Assembly: GCA_016215025.1 (NCBI GenBank)
Contig: JACRMI010000131.1
Coordinates: forward strand, 83,085 to 147,084
From: Chloroflexota bacterium
Lineage (GTDB): Bacteria; Chloroflexota; Anaerolineae; UBA4142
Length of the DNA: 64,000 nt
Direction of reading: 5' to 3'
The notes under the pieces were generated by a model. It was given only the letters and a program-made list of their open reading frames with translations. It made no database searches and was not told the DNA's origin. This document shows, one piece after another, positions 43,991 to 53,657 of this stretch (position 1 is the stretch's first letter; every line of letters starts with the position of its first letter). The position numbers and the translations under genes are program-made.

Positions 43991-44686
43991 ATGCCGCCCA
44001 AGTTTTTTCATTTGCTTTTCCTCGTCACGCTCTGCTTATTTACCTCATGTAGTTTCGTCGATCAATTTTCGCCCACGCCTACTCCCACCCCACTCCCTAC
44101 GCGCACTCGCCTACCCACCGTTACACCCGATCCGAGTACGACTCCAACTCCACTGGGCAGAACGATTGGCAACGTCAACTCCAAAGTGTCGCTCGTGCTT
44201 TACGCCGATTTTCAAGACCCGTACTCTAAGCGTTATTATCGCGACACGGAAGAACAACTTATCAACGACTATGTCAAGACCGGAAAAATCAGCTACACGT
44301 ACAAATATTTTCCCGTCATCGATCAAGACCGGATCGGCGAATCGCATTGGGCCGCGTACGCCGCCGAATGCGCGAACGACCAAGGCAAATTTTGGGACTA
44401 TCACGACAAACTGTATTACGAATATCGCGGTCCGAATTCGGGCGCGTTTACCCGCGACAATTTAAAAAAGTACGCGGACGAATTAAATCTTGATCTGAAA
44501 ACATTCAATGAATGTCTCAACTCGGACAAGTATGCCAAGCTGGTTTACGACCAACTCTTTGAGGCATTGCAAATAAAATTACCCGGCACGCCGTATTTTC
44601 TGATCAACGGTCGCAAGCTCGATACGCCGACGCTGGCTTATGATGAACTGTGGAGACCTATTGAGGCGGAATTGAAATTGCGCTGA
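43991..44686 (+). CDS. DsbA-like lipoprotein lacking active-site cysteines (DPYS)
   Basis: 231 residues from ATG 43991: lipobox FTSC (Cys20), TPTPTPLPTRT linker, then a DsbA fold closely similar to the previous gene (ISYTYKYFPVIDQDRIGESHWAAYAAECA, GTPYFLINGRKL). The active-site positions read ADFQ-DPYS-KRYY: both Cys are replaced, by Asp and Ser. It therefore cannot do dithiol exchange. It may be a chaperone, a binding partner of the upstream protein or a decoy. Tandem duplication is evident from about 50% visible identity. No other family was considered likely. Confidence 0.85.
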   Translation: MPPKFFHLLFLVTLCLFTSCSFVDQFSPTPTPTPLPTRTRLPTVTPDPSTTPTPLGRTIGNVNSKVSLVLYADFQDPYSKRYYRDTEEQLINDYVKTGKISYTYKYFPVIDQDRIGESHWAAYAAECANDQGKFWDYHDKLYYEYRGPNSGAFTRDNLKKYADELNLDLKTFNECLNSDKYAKLVYDQLFEALQIKLPGTPYFLINGRKLDTPTLAYDELWRPIEAELKLR

Positions 44687-44719
44687 CAACGAAACCCCAA
44701 CTCGGACAAGCTGAAACCA

Positions 44720-44810
44720 AACAAGTCATCCGCGAATTACGCGAATAACGCGAATGAACAAGAAAAAATTAGCCCTTCGGGATTCGCGAGATTCGCAGAT
44801 GAAAAATTCT
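44720..44810. repeat. attcgcg-type quasi-tandem repeat
   Basis: Units cgcgaattacgcgaataacgcgaat, then gattcgcgagattcgcag. The 158-nt gap between the convergent DsbA-like and hypothetical genes holds nothing else recognisable. Confidence 0.65.
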
Positions 44811-44844
44811 TTGCTTTTTGTGTATCGATTTCACTCGTAAGGCG

Positions 44845-45402
44845 CTACCGAATCACGCCCTGCACGACCACCACGCCATTCCCCCATTCCGCCGAGGTAA
44901 ATCGCACCGGCAGCGCATCGGCGCGGCGCAATTGTTTTGCCAGTTCGTCCTCTAGCGCGCTGCGAATTGGGGGCGGTAACGGCAAACTCAGATCGAGAAT
45001 TTGCACGACCGGCAGACCATTCGCCAGCGTGACGCGCGCTTTGCCGCCGACGTGAACACGCAGCCCCGCAATTGTCGCATCACCTTCGCCGCCGACGTAC
45101 TCCGGCGTGATGTGAACGCGTGGATGCGCGAACGGAATTTGCGGATAACGCTGCAAGTACCACGTGATCGTTTGCTCTGCCTCTAGCTCCGTTAACGTCA
45201 CCTGCCACGTCTCGCCCGAATGCCCACCTTCGCCGATTTTATCCAGCAGCGCAACAACTTCCGCATCGCGAATCGGCTCGACGATGTACGGCGCGGACGC
45301 AGCCAGCAACGTATTCGTCCACAGATACAAATTCGCCACGACCAACGCGAGCGCGATCCAGAAATTTTGGCGCGCGACGAAAATTTTTCGCAATGCCTTC
45401 AT
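44845..45402 (-). CDS. Membrane-anchored hypothetical protein
   Basis: 185 residues: one N-terminal helix (about 14-35), then an extracytoplasmic domain with alternating strands (ATIAGLRVHVGGKARVTLANGLPVVQILDLSLPLP). The pattern recalls lipid-binding LmeA/DUF2993-like domains, but similarity is weak. The stop of the upstream PrsW gene is 10 nt from this start, so they are cotranscribed. Function unknown. Confidence 0.6.
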   Translation of the reverse strand: MKALRKIFVARQNFWIALALVVANLYLWTNTLLAASAPYIVEPIRDAEVVALLDKIGEGGHSGETWQVTLTELEAEQTITWYLQRYPQIPFAHPRVHITPEYVGGEGDATIAGLRVHVGGKARVTLANGLPVVQILDLSLPLPPPIRSALEDELAKQLRRADALPVRFTSAEWGNGVVVVQGVIR

Positions 45403-45411
45403 CGTTTCCCT

Positions 45412-46728
45412 TTATCGCAGCAGCAAGCGCAACGCCGTCACACCCATCGGCACAACGGTCACCAAGCACACGAGCGCCCAAATCGCCATATGCCGGTCCG
45501 ACAATGCAAAGGACGTATCGACAATTTCGATTTCAGTTTCGCCGCGCGCCTGTTGCGCAGTCGTGCGTCCCAGCCACAACGCCGCGAGTCCCAGTACGAT
45601 CAACAACGCCAGCACGACGCCTGCTGTCGATAAACCCAGGATGTTGACACCCGACGGTAATTTCCCAAAGAACTGCGCGCCTGCAAGCGTCACCACAAAC
45701 AGCGAGCCGCCATTCCACAGTGCGTGCATTCCGACGGCGATGCCAAAGCGCGCGAGACCCTCATGCCAATTGCGCTCGCCATTGAGCCAATCGCGCCAAC
45801 TCAAGCCGACCAGCCCCGCGCCGAGTGGATGAATCGCGCCGCCAATCGCGCGCACGATAAGAATCCCCGACCAAAGGTACATGCCAAAGCTCGTGTAGAT
45901 CACATTCTCCAGCGCCGCAAAGCCTGCGCCCGCCATCGCCGCGACGAGAAACGCATCGCGTCGCGCCAATCGACCGATCAATGGCAACGTGATGAGTGGT
46001 TTCGCGATTTCTTCGGCAATCGGCGCGATGATCGCGAGTTGGATGAACGAGTAGATGAAACCTGGGTTCGCGATTGCGCGCGCGATTTGCTGACCTGCTA
46101 AATCGGCGAGAAGATTTTGCACGCTCTTGAGCGCAACGTTGCTCAAATTGAACACGAGCGACAGAATAATAACGGGCAACAAAATTTCTAGCACGATCGC
46201 AATTGCCACGCTCACGGTTGCGCCGCCTGCAAATGCGACCATCCCGCGCCGAAACGTCAATCCATCGGTGGGCATCCTTCGACTTCGCTCAGGATGCGCG
46301 AACCAGGCAACTGCGAACAACGGTGGAATCGCTGCGGTGATGAGCAACGCCGGCGGAAAGACAAATGCGGCAAGCGTAGCATTCGTGCGCGACACGATAC
46401 CAACGACGAGCATCAAACCGAATATCCCAGCGACAATCCAGACGGGCGGCAAGCGCAACGGCTTGGAAGGTTTTCCTTGCAACGAACGCGCCGCGTGCCA
46501 TGTGACTACGCCGCCCGCGCCGAGTGTCAATGCTAACAACACAAAGCTTGCCGTAGCAGGACCCAACGCCGTGCGCGGAGAACTCAAGATTGCGAATGGC
46601 ACGATGCACAAATTCGCCAAGGCGATCATCAACCCGGGCAACAACAACACAATGCCCATTATGAAAATAATAGTCTTGGTAGAGCGAGACATTTGTCCAG
46701 TAAGAAAATTCATTTTGCTAACCATCAA
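45412..46728 (-). CDS. PrsW-family intramembrane metalloprotease
   Basis: 438 residues, about 11 hydrophobic segments. The metal-site motifs EEIAKPL, GFAALENVIYTSF and AIHPLGAGLVGL (EExxK, ENxxY, HxxxxG) are those of PrsW-type glutamic/metallo intramembrane proteases, which cleave membrane-anchored regulators such as anti-sigma factors. Residues AHPERSRRM in a loop between helices are coded by a 26-nt palindrome (46272-46297). Several start ATGs exist (46728, 46725, 46713, 46692); the first helix begins about residue 18. Confidence 0.83.
   Translation of the reverse strand: MMVSKMNFLTGQMSRSTKTIIFIMGIVLLLPGLMIALANLCIVPFAILSSPRTALGPATASFVLLALTLGAGGVVTWHAARSLQGKPSKPLRLPPVWIVAGIFGLMLVVGIVSRTNATLAAFVFPPALLITAAIPPLFAVAWFAHPERSRRMPTDGLTFRRGMVAFAGGATVSVAIAIVLEILLPVIILSLVFNLSNVALKSVQNLLADLAGQQIARAIANPGFIYSFIQLAIIAPIAEEIAKPLITLPLIGRLARRDAFLVAAMAGAGFAALENVIYTSFGMYLWSGILIVRAIGGAIHPLGAGLVGLSWRDWLNGERNWHEGLARFGIAVGMHALWNGGSLFVVTLAGAQFFGKLPSGVNILGLSTAGVVLALLIVLGLAALWLGRTTAQQARGETEIEIVDTSFALSDRHMAIWALVCLVTVVPMGVTALRLLLR
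46272..46297. repeat. 26-nt palindrome inside the PrsW gene
   Basis: gcatcct (46272-46278) with aggatgc (46291-46297), spacer ttcgacttcgct. The same motif type (atcctgagc..gtcgaaggat) occurs in rlmD at 15677-15697. Confidence 0.7.
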
Positions 46729-46734
46729 CTAAAA

Positions 46735-46808
46735 CATAAATCGTAATCACGCAACACGCATCACGCATTACGTTTTACGCATTACGTCTCACGCATCACG
46801 CATTACGT
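46735..46808. repeat. acg-heptamer quasi-tandem repeat
   Basis: About ten degenerate units (cacgcat, tacgttt, tacgcat, tctcacgc) fill the spacer between the giant membrane protein and PrsW genes. Confidence 0.8.
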
Positions 46809-46809
46809 T

Positions 46810-49800
46810 TTATTCCCACGTCTCAAAAATCTGCCGCAACGCTTTGACATCTTCGATACGCCGCTCGATCAAAATTGCTGCGATGACGACGATGAGACCA
46901 ATGATGCCAAATACCAACCACTGATTGATCGATTGCAACGCGTTAATGAGCTGTGCGAGTGTCGCCAGTACAACACCCATCATGCCCGCATATAGGAATC
47001 GGCGGAGGCGGCGCGCGCTGCCCCACCAAAACGCGGCAAAACCCTCCGCGCCGAGCAACAGCGCATAGCTCCATCCATAGAGAAGCGTTTGCCAAAAGAG
47101 CGAACCCATCATCAACACGACAGCCGCATAATCGATCCAGCGCGCCAAATTATGATTACCCCGCTGCCATTCCAAGAACGAAACGCCGAGCAAGTACAAA
47201 CCCGCAGGCAACGCGTACCACTGCACGTTCGTCGCGCCGTCCCATCGCTGCACGTAAAACGCATGCAGCATCCACGCCGCCAACAGCATTGCAATCGCGA
47301 AATAGCCCGAACGCATCATACGATACGAAAACGCGGCGGCGAGATAAAGCAAGCCCAGCAACGCGAACACGCCGACGAGCATTTGCACCGTCGCCAGATC
47401 GACGATGTTGCGGAATGAGAAACCGAAGAGCGCGCGCGCCGTCCACCGCGCAATGTCAACGCCCAAAATCGCGGCAAACATCAGGACGCAAAACGAGAGA
47501 ATGAGACCGGTTTGCTGTAATGGTTTTTCCCAAATGCCAAGCCAACGAGCAAGCGATTGGCGCTCACGATAGAATTGCAACGCAAAGCCGTTCAAGCCGT
47601 ATGCCAGCGCCAATTGCGCAAGTGGAATTGGTGCATCGACGATGTACCCAGCTTGCGTGCCCATGTATTGCAGTAACGCAACAATGCCAAGCACTGCGCT
47701 GACGTACGGCAACCAACTCGAAAGCCAAAACGATGCCAGCACAGCAATCAACAACGCGTTCGCAAGCGAGACGACGCCGTGCGCTTGCGTTCCAGAGAAC
47801 GCGAGTGTCTCGGTGAGCCAAATGTCGAATAGAACGATCAGATAAAGCGGGTACGACCATCCGGGCATGAATCGAAAAGTGAGCGGCGATTCTTCCTTAC
47901 GCCAACGTTCGATGATGAGCGCTAGGATCGCCGTGATGATCGTGATGGGCACGAATCGCAGCGCAAGCTCAGATGGAAGACGCCGCCATCCCAAATCGAC
48001 GAGATAAAGATATGCTGCACAATGCGCCGCGACGATGGTCGCGAACAACCACAGGCGCAATCGAAAACGATAAATCGCCCACACGCCAATCGGCATCGCC
48101 AACAAAAAATTCAATGCGGCGAGATTCTGTTTGCCGTTCGTAAAGAATGGACTGACCGCGACGAGTCCAAATCCAAAAACGTAAAGCGGCAATGCCCACC
48201 AATTCGACCAACGTTCGGCGAGCGCGATGCCCCAACGCAGCGGACTGCTCCACGGAAATTCGCGCCATGCGCCGAACGATTTGTCCAAGAGCCAGCCAAT
48301 CGCGAACAGAACGAGTGCGCCTGGGAATAATGCCAAGCCATAGTATTCGGGTAACATTGTCGATTGTTGCAGACCAACGGCGTACGGGACGAGCGCGAGC
48401 GCACATGCGGGTGTCAACAACAATGGCTGACGCAACCAAAACGCGGTGATGGTGTAAAGAATCGATGCGCCCGCGTAGCCCAAGAATGCGCCAGTTTGGT
48501 CTTGCGTCGATGGCGGCAGCGCGAAGGCGATCAACGCAAACGCAATAGTGAGTGGCGCAGTGTCGTACATGGCGAGGCGAGTGCGGCGCAATGACCATGC
48601 CAGCAACAAATAGATCGATGCGAGACCCAGGAGCCACCAGCCATGTCGATTGCCTGGCACAGTACTTGTATTCAAAGCAAGCCAAAACGAAAATGGCGCA
48701 ATCGCTGCCGACGCAAATGCCCACAACGGGTCTTTGAACAATCGCGTCGATACGAGCATAAGCAGCGCATCGTACAACAGCACCAACGCAAGCAACCCAG
48801 GTTCGTGCGCCACCAAAAGCGTGCCAACAATCGTTGCGACGTAACCGGTGAGATACGCGGGCAATCCGAAAGAGCGAGCCATTTCGCGACGCGGCGCAAT
48901 CCGTTCAAATAGTTGACCAAAGAGCAAACCCAACACGCCGAAGGTGAGCAACAGCAAACCGTAATGCTCGTGCCGCGCGCCGGAAACCAAATTGAGGAGA
49001 TAGACGTACCAAATCGGAACGAGTCCGACGGCGGGATACAATAACGCGGTGCGCCACAACGATGATGGAAGCGCGGCGTTGCGACGTAACTCGCGCGCGT
49101 CGCGGAACGCTTCAAGCGCGTACAACAAAATCGCAAAGAAAAATGTGATGCGGCTCGCGTCCGCATTCGCAATGCCCCATAAGAGCGCAAACGGCAGCAA
49201 AAGATGAGTGAACACTCGCAATGGCAATGCGTACGACGATGGCGCAAATCGGCGGACGAGCCAGCCGACGAGGTACGCTAACCACGCGAGCGCCACCCAA
49301 CCAATCGCAAACGCCGACGTGCGCGGTCGATCCGTGACAAGCCAACCCAGGTTGGTCATGATCGTCCAAGGAATGAATGCGAGGAACCCCGCGAACCAAA
49401 CAAAGCGCGCCAAGCGAAACATGCGCGCGGACAGCGCATAGAGCGCAACGATCATCGTCAGCGCGACGACTGCCCAAATTTGTTGCGTCCGCCCGCCGCC
49501 TAGCAAAAACAAATTGCGAACGAGCGCGACGCCGATGACGCCAATCGAGACGAGCCATCCCGCAATCAACAACGGGCGTCGATACAACGTCCACGCAAAC
49601 CGAATGCGTTGATTTTGTCTCCACCAAAACAAAATGCGCTCGCCCAACACATACACCATCGCACCAAGCGCCGCGCGTGCCGCCAACGACCCTGTGCCCG
49701 TGCTGTAACTCAGCGCGACCAGTCCACCGCCCGCCGCAAATAACCACGCCGCCGCGTGCGCCCATCGTTCTTTGATCGATGCCCACGCATAGCACGCGTA

Positions 49801-52611
49801 AACGACGCCAAGCAAAATGCAACCCGCCGCTTGCCACAGGCGCATCTCGTCCGTCCATGCGCGGCGATAGAACAGTGCGACCAATGGCGTATTGGCAACG
49901 CGCAACAACACAATGAACGCCAGCGCATGACTCGCCCAATACAACGGAGCGATAAATGCTGCGGTGAGCGTAGGTGAGCGGCGGTGCTGTAGCCACAGTC
50001 CAACGAAAACGTAAACGGTGATGAGCATGGCTAACGCAAATGTCACCGCATCGAAACTGATATGCGCGCGGTCGAGCAGCCACGCCCAACCCCACGCGGT
50101 AACGAATGCGCCAGGGATCAACTCGAAGCGTTGTCGATTCGTGACCGCATCGGCAAAATAGAGCAGCCCAGCCGATAAGAGACAAATTGCTGGAGTAAAT
50201 CCGTTACGCGCGATGAAGAGCGATGCAAAGAATGCAACGATGCTGACGATGAGACCAACGGAGTACCATGGCACGTCCTCTGCCATTGCGAGGAATACGC
50301 TTCGCGTGAATGGAGCGCCCTTAGTCGTAGTTGGGGATTGCTTCGCAAAAACCGCTCGCAATGACACACGCAAGCGATAACTCAGCGCGACCATGCCCCA
50401 TGCCAATGCCGCAAGCGCGAGCGGCAAATCGTAGCCGATCGGACCGCGATTTGCAAAGACAATCCAAATCCAAACCGGCAGCGGCAGCGCGGTCATCCAA
50501 TCGAAACGGGCGCGCGCGAACCATTGCGTCGATGCGAACCCAGGTCGCCCCGCATGTGCCAGTCGCGCCGACCACGCCGCCAGTCCGAGCCAGTTGCCGA
50601 GCGCATACGCCAACATCGATCCGTTGTACGGCAAGAAAGCTGGGACGAGCGAGAGTGCGGCGATGATAAATGCGATGTTGATGAACGTCGAAACCAATCG
50701 CGCGTGCCAATCGGCCGCATCGAGCTTGTACGCGAAGATGAGACATGCAATCGCCAACGACGCCCAGCCGACTGAGAACTGATTCGGCGACAAGTTCAAC
50801 TCGGTCATGGCAAATGCCATCGTCGTGAGCGCAAAGATCGATGCGGCGTACAGGATCCTGGGTTGCCGCCACAACCACGTCGCCAACACCATCGCGCCGA
50901 ACAAGACCGCATGAGTGCTGGCTGCTGCTGTGCTGCTCGTCATGTTCGTCAGCGACCACAACGCGGCGACAATCGTCAGCGCGACGCCCCACCCTGTCGC
51001 CGTGCGCCCATGACCTTTGAGAATTTTATCCTGACGCGCGAGCAAGCGATTGCCGACGGTCAAATAAATCGGCACGAGCAGCGCGAGACCGAACGCATGC
51101 CATGCTGGACTGATCTGCGTCTGATTGAAAAGCGCGGCTTGGGCAAAGAACGTCGCAATCGGCAAAGACATCGCGGCAAGTATGCCGAGCGTGCGACTGC
51201 GATAATGAATCGCGCCCCAGCCGAACAGAAAACTACCAAGCCACCAACTGAGCGTCATCGCATAATGCAGCGGGTCGTACGTCGAGCGATTGATATAGCG
51301 CCAGCCAAAAGCCAGCAGCATGATCGCGCCCGCCGCAATCAACGCGAGATTGCGGAACGGTTCAGCCATCACGCGCCAGCGCGCGTTCGCATCGACTCGC
51401 GTTGCTATCAGCATCAATATGACCGCAAGGATCGATAATGCCGCAACATTCCAATCGCGCGCGAGCGCAAAATGCTGATTGCCGATTTCGATCAGCGATA
51501 CGACGATGCTGCCTGCCGCCGCGCCGACGAGATAACCAAACAGTCCACTCTGCGTCAAGCGCGTGATAAGCACATACGCGGCGAGACACACGAGCGAGGT
51601 GACGAACCAAAATATCGGCGTGTGATCCGGCGGGATATTAAAGTTGACGTAGAGCGTGTAAAAATCGACGGGGATGAGGAGCGCGGCAATCGTCGTCAGC
51701 GCGATGCCGGAGCGATACATGCGCGTTTGCTGGCGGACGTACCAACCGAGCGCGAGAAAAATCAGCGTAAAGAGCGTCGGAATCGCAACGCGCAGAGGGG
51801 CAGAAAAATTCTGCCAACCGTAAACGACAAATGAAATCGCGGCGGAGAAAAGCAAAAAGATGCCGAGAAAGAGCATCGCTTGCAAGGTGCGCTCGGAAAG
51901 CAACGTGCGCCAAAAGCGGTCGCGCAGGGGAAGTTGGGGTTCGCGCGGCGCGGGCGGTTGCGGCGGAACAGCTTCAGGCGAGGGGACGGCAATTTTTTCG
52001 GGCGGTCTGGAGACTGGGATAGGTTGAGGCTTGCGAAGACCCAGTTTGATTTCGAGTTTTTCTTTTTCGGCTAACAGAGTCGCACGCGCACTTGTTTCTA
52101 CCTCCGTTGAAGCAAAGCCATTCACTTTGCCGATTCTTTCAACGGCGGTCAAAAGAAATTCGACAACGGCGAGACGATTCGAATCGGTGCGAACCCAGGT
52201 CGAACGCGCATGCCCTTCGAGTTGTCTTTGCAGTTCGCGAATTTCACCGTTCGTTTCGGCGATGATCGGTTGAACGGCTTCACGCGTGAGCCAGCCAATC
52301 GCCAACCATGCGTCGAGCTGATGCAACAGCGCAGTATGATGGGCGAGCGCAGTTTGCATTTCACGAAGTTGAGCAGGCGTGAGTGAAGCCAACCGCAAGC
52401 CGAGTTGAATTTCTAATTCGCGTTGTCTCGCGGTATAGTGTTGCACGATGCGAACCGTGCGAATGCCGAGCCGATTCAATGTTTCGACTTGACCGAGCAG
52501 CCACTTGACGTGAAGCAATTCTTCGCCGAGCGCTGGGTCACCTTGAAAGTGGCAATGCGCGCACGGTTCGTTGAGATTGCGAATTGGCTCATCACATTTG
52601 ACACAACGCAT
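46810..52611 (-). CDS. Giant polytopic membrane protein with N-terminal zinc ribbon (1933 aa)
   Basis: CxxC pairs at residues 3/6 and 17/20 form a zinc ribbon, followed by a helical/coiled region (about 25-200), a Pro-rich linker (about 205-235) and then an unbroken run of some 45-50 hydrophobic segments to the C-terminus. It resembles very large SCO7613/DUF2157-like membrane proteins of actinobacteria and Chloroflexota, whose function is unknown. The segment AKQSPTTTKGAPFTRSVFLAM near residue 760 is coded by an 80-nt inverted repeat (50284-50363). One gene occupies 5.8 kb with no internal stop, so it is clearly under selection. Confidence 0.85.
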   Translation of the reverse strand: MRCVKCDEPIRNLNEPCAHCHFQGDPALGEELLHVKWLLGQVETLNRLGIRTVRIVQHYTARQRELEIQLGLRLASLTPAQLREMQTALAHHTALLHQLDAWLAIGWLTREAVQPIIAETNGEIRELQRQLEGHARSTWVRTDSNRLAVVEFLLTAVERIGKVNGFASTEVETSARATLLAEKEKLEIKLGLRKPQPIPVSRPPEKIAVPSPEAVPPQPPAPREPQLPLRDRFWRTLLSERTLQAMLFLGIFLLFSAAISFVVYGWQNFSAPLRVAIPTLFTLIFLALGWYVRQQTRMYRSGIALTTIAALLIPVDFYTLYVNFNIPPDHTPIFWFVTSLVCLAAYVLITRLTQSGLFGYLVGAAAGSIVVSLIEIGNQHFALARDWNVAALSILAVILMLIATRVDANARWRVMAEPFRNLALIAAGAIMLLAFGWRYINRSTYDPLHYAMTLSWWLGSFLFGWGAIHYRSRTLGILAAMSLPIATFFAQAALFNQTQISPAWHAFGLALLVPIYLTVGNRLLARQDKILKGHGRTATGWGVALTIVAALWSLTNMTSSTAAASTHAVLFGAMVLATWLWRQPRILYAASIFALTTMAFAMTELNLSPNQFSVGWASLAIACLIFAYKLDAADWHARLVSTFINIAFIIAALSLVPAFLPYNGSMLAYALGNWLGLAAWSARLAHAGRPGFASTQWFARARFDWMTALPLPVWIWIVFANRGPIGYDLPLALAALAWGMVALSYRLRVSLRAVFAKQSPTTTKGAPFTRSVFLAMAEDVPWYSVGLIVSIVAFFASLFIARNGFTPAICLLSAGLLYFADAVTNRQRFELIPGAFVTAWGWAWLLDRAHISFDAVTFALAMLITVYVFVGLWLQHRRSPTLTAAFIAPLYWASHALAFIVLLRVANTPLVALFYRRAWTDEMRLWQAAGCILLGVVYACYAWASIKERWAHAAAWLFAAGGGLVALSYSTGTGSLAARAALGAMVYVLGERILFWWRQNQRIRFAWTLYRRPLLIAGWLVSIGVIGVALVRNLFLLGGGRTQQIWAVVALTMIVALYALSARMFRLARFVWFAGFLAFIPWTIMTNLGWLVTDRPRTSAFAIGWVALAWLAYLVGWLVRRFAPSSYALPLRVFTHLLLPFALLWGIANADASRITFFFAILLYALEAFRDARELRRNAALPSSLWRTALLYPAVGLVPIWYVYLLNLVSGARHEHYGLLLLTFGVLGLLFGQLFERIAPRREMARSFGLPAYLTGYVATIVGTLLVAHEPGLLALVLLYDALLMLVSTRLFKDPLWAFASAAIAPFSFWLALNTSTVPGNRHGWWLLGLASIYLLLAWSLRRTRLAMYDTAPLTIAFALIAFALPPSTQDQTGAFLGYAGASILYTITAFWLRQPLLLTPACALALVPYAVGLQQSTMLPEYYGLALFPGALVLFAIGWLLDKSFGAWREFPWSSPLRWGIALAERWSNWWALPLYVFGFGLVAVSPFFTNGKQNLAALNFLLAMPIGVWAIYRFRLRLWLFATIVAAHCAAYLYLVDLGWRRLPSELALRFVPITIITAILALIIERWRKEESPLTFRFMPGWSYPLYLIVLFDIWLTETLAFSGTQAHGVVSLANALLIAVLASFWLSSWLPYVSAVLGIVALLQYMGTQAGYIVDAPIPLAQLALAYGLNGFALQFYRERQSLARWLGIWEKPLQQTGLILSFCVLMFAAILGVDIARWTARALFGFSFRNIVDLATVQMLVGVFALLGLLYLAAAFSYRMMRSGYFAIAMLLAAWMLHAFYVQRWDGATNVQWYALPAGLYLLGVSFLEWQRGNHNLARWIDYAAVVLMMGSLFWQTLLYGWSYALLLGAEGFAAFWWGSARRLRRFLYAGMMGVVLATLAQLINALQSINQWLVFGIIGLIVVIAAILIERRIEDVKALRQIFETWE
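50284..50363. repeat. 80-nt inverted repeat inside the giant membrane protein gene
   Basis: cattgcgag (50284-50292) with ctcgcaatg (50355-50363), a member of the catNgcgagg-type palindromes; open in frame. Confidence 0.75.
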
Positions 52612-52653
52612 CTAGCCGTCTCCGATGAATGCACTGTCCGTTCCGCTCATGCC

Positions 52654-52681
52654 ATTCTATCAAGTCCACCCGAATGCGCAA
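52654..52681 (-). promoter_or_regulatory. Possible promoter of the giant membrane protein gene
   Basis: TTGCGC (52676-52681), 16-nt spacer, TAGAAT (52654-52659), upstream of the ATG at 52611. Confidence 0.4.
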
Positions 52682-52742
52682 GAGCTTGAGTCTGGAATTC
52701 GAGCACACGAGTACTTGACAAGCCAGGATTGTCTCTGCTATT

Positions 52743-53657
52743 TTATTCGATTGCTAACAAACATGTCATTCCGCCCGCCAGCATATCCCAGCCCGATGTA
52801 TTGCCAACATTGATAAGACGTTGAGCCAGGGTTATGAGTTCCTCCGACCCTTTGCCGATCAAGAGTGCGTTCATCAAATCATGGAGCGCATCGACGCTTT
52901 GACCACTTGCATGATCGCGCAGAATTGTGTAGCTGATAGCATTTGTTTTATCGCGCGCCCACGCCAGCAAATCGTCAATCGATTTCTGCTTCCATTCGAT
53001 GATTCCAGGAAACGCGATTTTGAGATGGTACGTGGCGAACAACATTCCGCCGATAAAATCATCGCCCGATGGCGTCAGCCCCTGCCCCAATCCGATCAAC
53101 GCGCGACTAGTCTGTAGCGCGTGCGACATATCTCTGCTTCGCCAAGCGCGCGCGACTTCGATAACTGGGTTCTTCGCCGCGTCGATAAACGGATCAAATG
53201 TCGGCGCAATTGCTGCGTGAGAACGAATCAACGGAATGATCTGGGCGAATCCACGAGGAGAATCAAACGAATCGATCAATTCTCGAACGCGTGTCGCAAC
53301 AATTCTGCGGGCTGCCACATGTTCGCGCGCAATCGTCGATGGCTGCCACACCGATGCGTTCGCCCAATCCGACAGCATTCCTTTATCAAAACGCATTCCT
53401 ACGTGCAGCGCGCTCGCATCGAATGAGCACCGCACCGCACGCTGATGCTTCACATCATTTTGCGCGAGCCAAATCACTTCTCCCTCTCCCTTCCCAGGGA
53501 GAGGTGACTGTGGCGGGCTTTGCCACAGCCAGGGGTGAGGGTAGACACTCAAATACGCCGCATTCGACACAACCGCGAGCACTTGCGCCGAGAAATTCTG
53601 CCGCCCTAAAAGTTCACTCGCCTTTGTGCCGATGCAAGTGACTTGAATTTCGCTCAC
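52743..53657 (-). CDS. DUF2877 protein (YlbF/AllH-like)
   Basis: 304 residues from GTG 53657, which overlaps the hydrolase stop as GTGA. LIGLGQGLTPSGDDFIGGMLFATYH and NVGNTSGWDMLAGGM are the DUF2877 signatures. The E. coli member is in the allantoin/oxamate operon. Together with the carbamoylase and molybdo-hydroxylases of this window it suggests purine or ureide breakdown. The N-terminal part contains HPWLWQSPPQSPLPGKGEGE, coded by a repeat (53479-53541). Enzymatic role unproven. Confidence 0.83.
   Translation of the reverse strand: MSEIQVTCIGTKASELLGRQNFSAQVLAVVSNAAYLSVYPHPWLWQSPPQSPLPGKGEGEVIWLAQNDVKHQRAVRCSFDASALHVGMRFDKGMLSDWANASVWQPSTIAREHVAARRIVATRVRELIDSFDSPRGFAQIIPLIRSHAAIAPTFDPFIDAAKNPVIEVARAWRSRDMSHALQTSRALIGLGQGLTPSGDDFIGGMLFATYHLKIAFPGIIEWKQKSIDDLLAWARDKTNAISYTILRDHASGQSVDALHDLMNALLIGKGSEELITLAQRLINVGNTSGWDMLAGGMTCLLAIE
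53479..53541. repeat. Palindromic repeat inside the DUF2877 gene
   Basis: ctctccc (53484-53490) with gggagag (53497-53503), then a tgtggc / gccaca hairpin. Open in frame; same family as 16468-16504. Confidence 0.75.

Noticed and set aside
46735..46808. CRISPR-like array
   Set aside because: The units are degenerate heptamers without constant spacer length or unique spacers, and no cas gene is present.
49112..50185. Long minus-strand ORF of 357 codons within the giant membrane protein gene
   Set aside because: It is a shadow frame with Arg/Cys/His-rich composition typical of out-of-frame reading; the 1933-codon frame covers the same strand and region.
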